Origin: Saturnia japonica
Lineage: Eukaryota > Arthropoda > Insecta > Lepidoptera > Saturniidae
Reading direction: 5' to 3'
NCBI GenBank assembly: GCA_033032175.1
Contig: CM065321.1
Coordinates: forward strand, 1,572,501-1,636,500
Length of the DNA stretch: 64,000 nt
Made by a program: the position numbers and the translations under genes
The notes under the pieces: generated by a model
Told to the model about the DNA's origin: nothing
Databases searched by the model: none
What the model saw: the letters and a program-made list of their open reading frames with translations, nothing else
Part shown: positions 62,986 to 64,000 of the stretch, piece after piece
Layout of the letters: each line of letters begins with the position of its first letter
Position numbering within the stretch: position 1 is the stretch's first letter

Positions 62986-64000
62986 TTTCTTGTTCACAAT
63001 CAAATTTGTAATCCAACAGTGATTATAAATTTAACAGTATATTTGCATAAGTATTATTTAAGAAAAAAAAATTTTTTGGATTATAAACGAATGTATAGAA
63101 AATAAAGGTATGGTCCTTTTTGTGTAGTCAATAGACTTTTTTATATATTTATAAATGAATAGTTACTTTTTTTCTCCGCCTTATCCTTATCCGATATATC
63201 AAATATTTAAAGTTAAGCCATAAGAATCGAAACCATAGATGTAGTACATATTAAATCTAGGATTCAACTGCAATTTGTATGCAATCGAAAAAAAAAAAAA
63301 ATTGTTAACTTCCCCAACAACACAATTTACTATGCAATATTTTGCAATCCAAATATTTCTCACCATTTGAATCTAATTTGCCTTTGAAGCTTGGAACTTC
63401 TATGCTTGCTATCTGTTGGAGGTTAAACTAGTTGCTCAGCAAAATGACAGGAATTTGCTGATGAAAATGGATACCAAATCGACACAAAAGATTGGAAATA
63501 AAAGGTTTTTTTTAATTATTAAACTTTAAAAGCTTGAAAAATTTGTTTATATTTAAAAAATAAATTGATACGATTTATCTATTGGATGGATACTATTGAA
63601 TCTCCCAATAGATGAAATGATAAAATTGTTGCTTTCCCATTGTTGCTGTCAATTTTACATCCATTTACGACAGCACTTTGACATCATCTGGAGGTACAGT
63701 TTGGTGTCAATTTGCTACCAATTGGCTATAGGGAATGATATTATCATTTTTCTGGATTGCATACAAATTAATAAAAATGAAAGAATTATCTTTTACGTGT
63801 TTGTTTGGTTAGTTCTTTTTTGATATTAGGTATAAAGTAAGAAATAATTTACTTTTTAGTTATCCCATAGAGAATTCTATTACATTTTTCTTGTCGGCAA
63901 TTAAAAAAGTGTTAATGTTATTTTATTTTAAAATTGTATAAAACAGTATTTTTATCTCATTTATATTAAGGTACCTAGTTATAATTTTGAATTGTCTAAT

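Larger units (their letters stand above)
62352..64000. other. DNA beyond the DUF4806 gene
   Basis: After the LINE relic come a palindromic element (62863-62985) and AT-rich DNA with a 14-bp perfect inverted repeat at 63273-63286 and 63755-63768. No gene or fourth DUF4806 cassette was recognised before the window ends. Confidence 0.5.

Overview
The window is nuclear DNA of an insect, most likely a moth or butterfly. The evidence is AT-rich sequence, split genes with consensus GT-AG introns, a very high load of transposons, and scattered short repeats of the kind common in lepidopteran genomes (pieces ending near a gcccgcgg...gctagt motif, and a recurrent 'acaaaatttcattaaaatcgg' block). The order is inferred from texture, not from a diagnostic gene.

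Three split host genes could be rebuilt exon by exon with consistent reading phases. (1) Minus strand, 3061-11831: a BTB-BACK-PHR protein of the BTBD3/BTBD6 family (4 coding exons, 502 aa). (2) Plus strand, 15423-35561: tRNA (guanine-26-N2)-dimethyltransferase, the TRM1/TRMT1 family (9 coding exons, 541 aa). It is divergent from the BTB gene across about 3.6 kb. (3) Plus strand, 40958-62351: a gene with a DUF4806-like domain. A four-exon cassette (called A-B-C-D here) occurs three times in tandem, and every junction keeps phase, so one reading frame could run through all three copies (867 codons plus stop).

The rest is mostly mobile DNA, much of it in introns of these genes. BTB intron 1 holds a LINE tail (7135-7622) and a complete Tigger/pogo transposon (7694-9817; TIRs and TA duplication; one frameshift and one stop). 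TRMT1 intron 1 holds a nearly intact BEL/Pao retrotransposon (18338-24883; 413 and 411 bp LTRs, CCATG duplication, a primer site resembling tRNA-Tyr; one stop and one frameshift). TRMT1 intron 3 holds an inverted-repeat element whose terminus is amplified as three 94-bp tandem copies. Between TRMT1 and the third gene lies a broken Jockey-like LINE (about 36810-39170), itself interrupted by an LTR-like sequence. The first large intron of the DUF4806 gene carries a nest: a Tc1-like transposon (41632-50493) invaded by a mag-like Ty3/gypsy element with identical 100-bp LTRs (43010-50278), followed by a 2816-bp tandem duplication with no visible difference between copies that crosses the boundary of both elements. 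A Harbinger-like MITE (51209-51489) and an 816-bp inverted-repeat element (54020-54835) lie further along the same gene.

The most unusual items are the triplicated, phase-matched DUF4806 cassettes and the perfect duplication inside the nested transposons. No rRNA, intact tRNA, CRISPR array or bacterial feature was seen.
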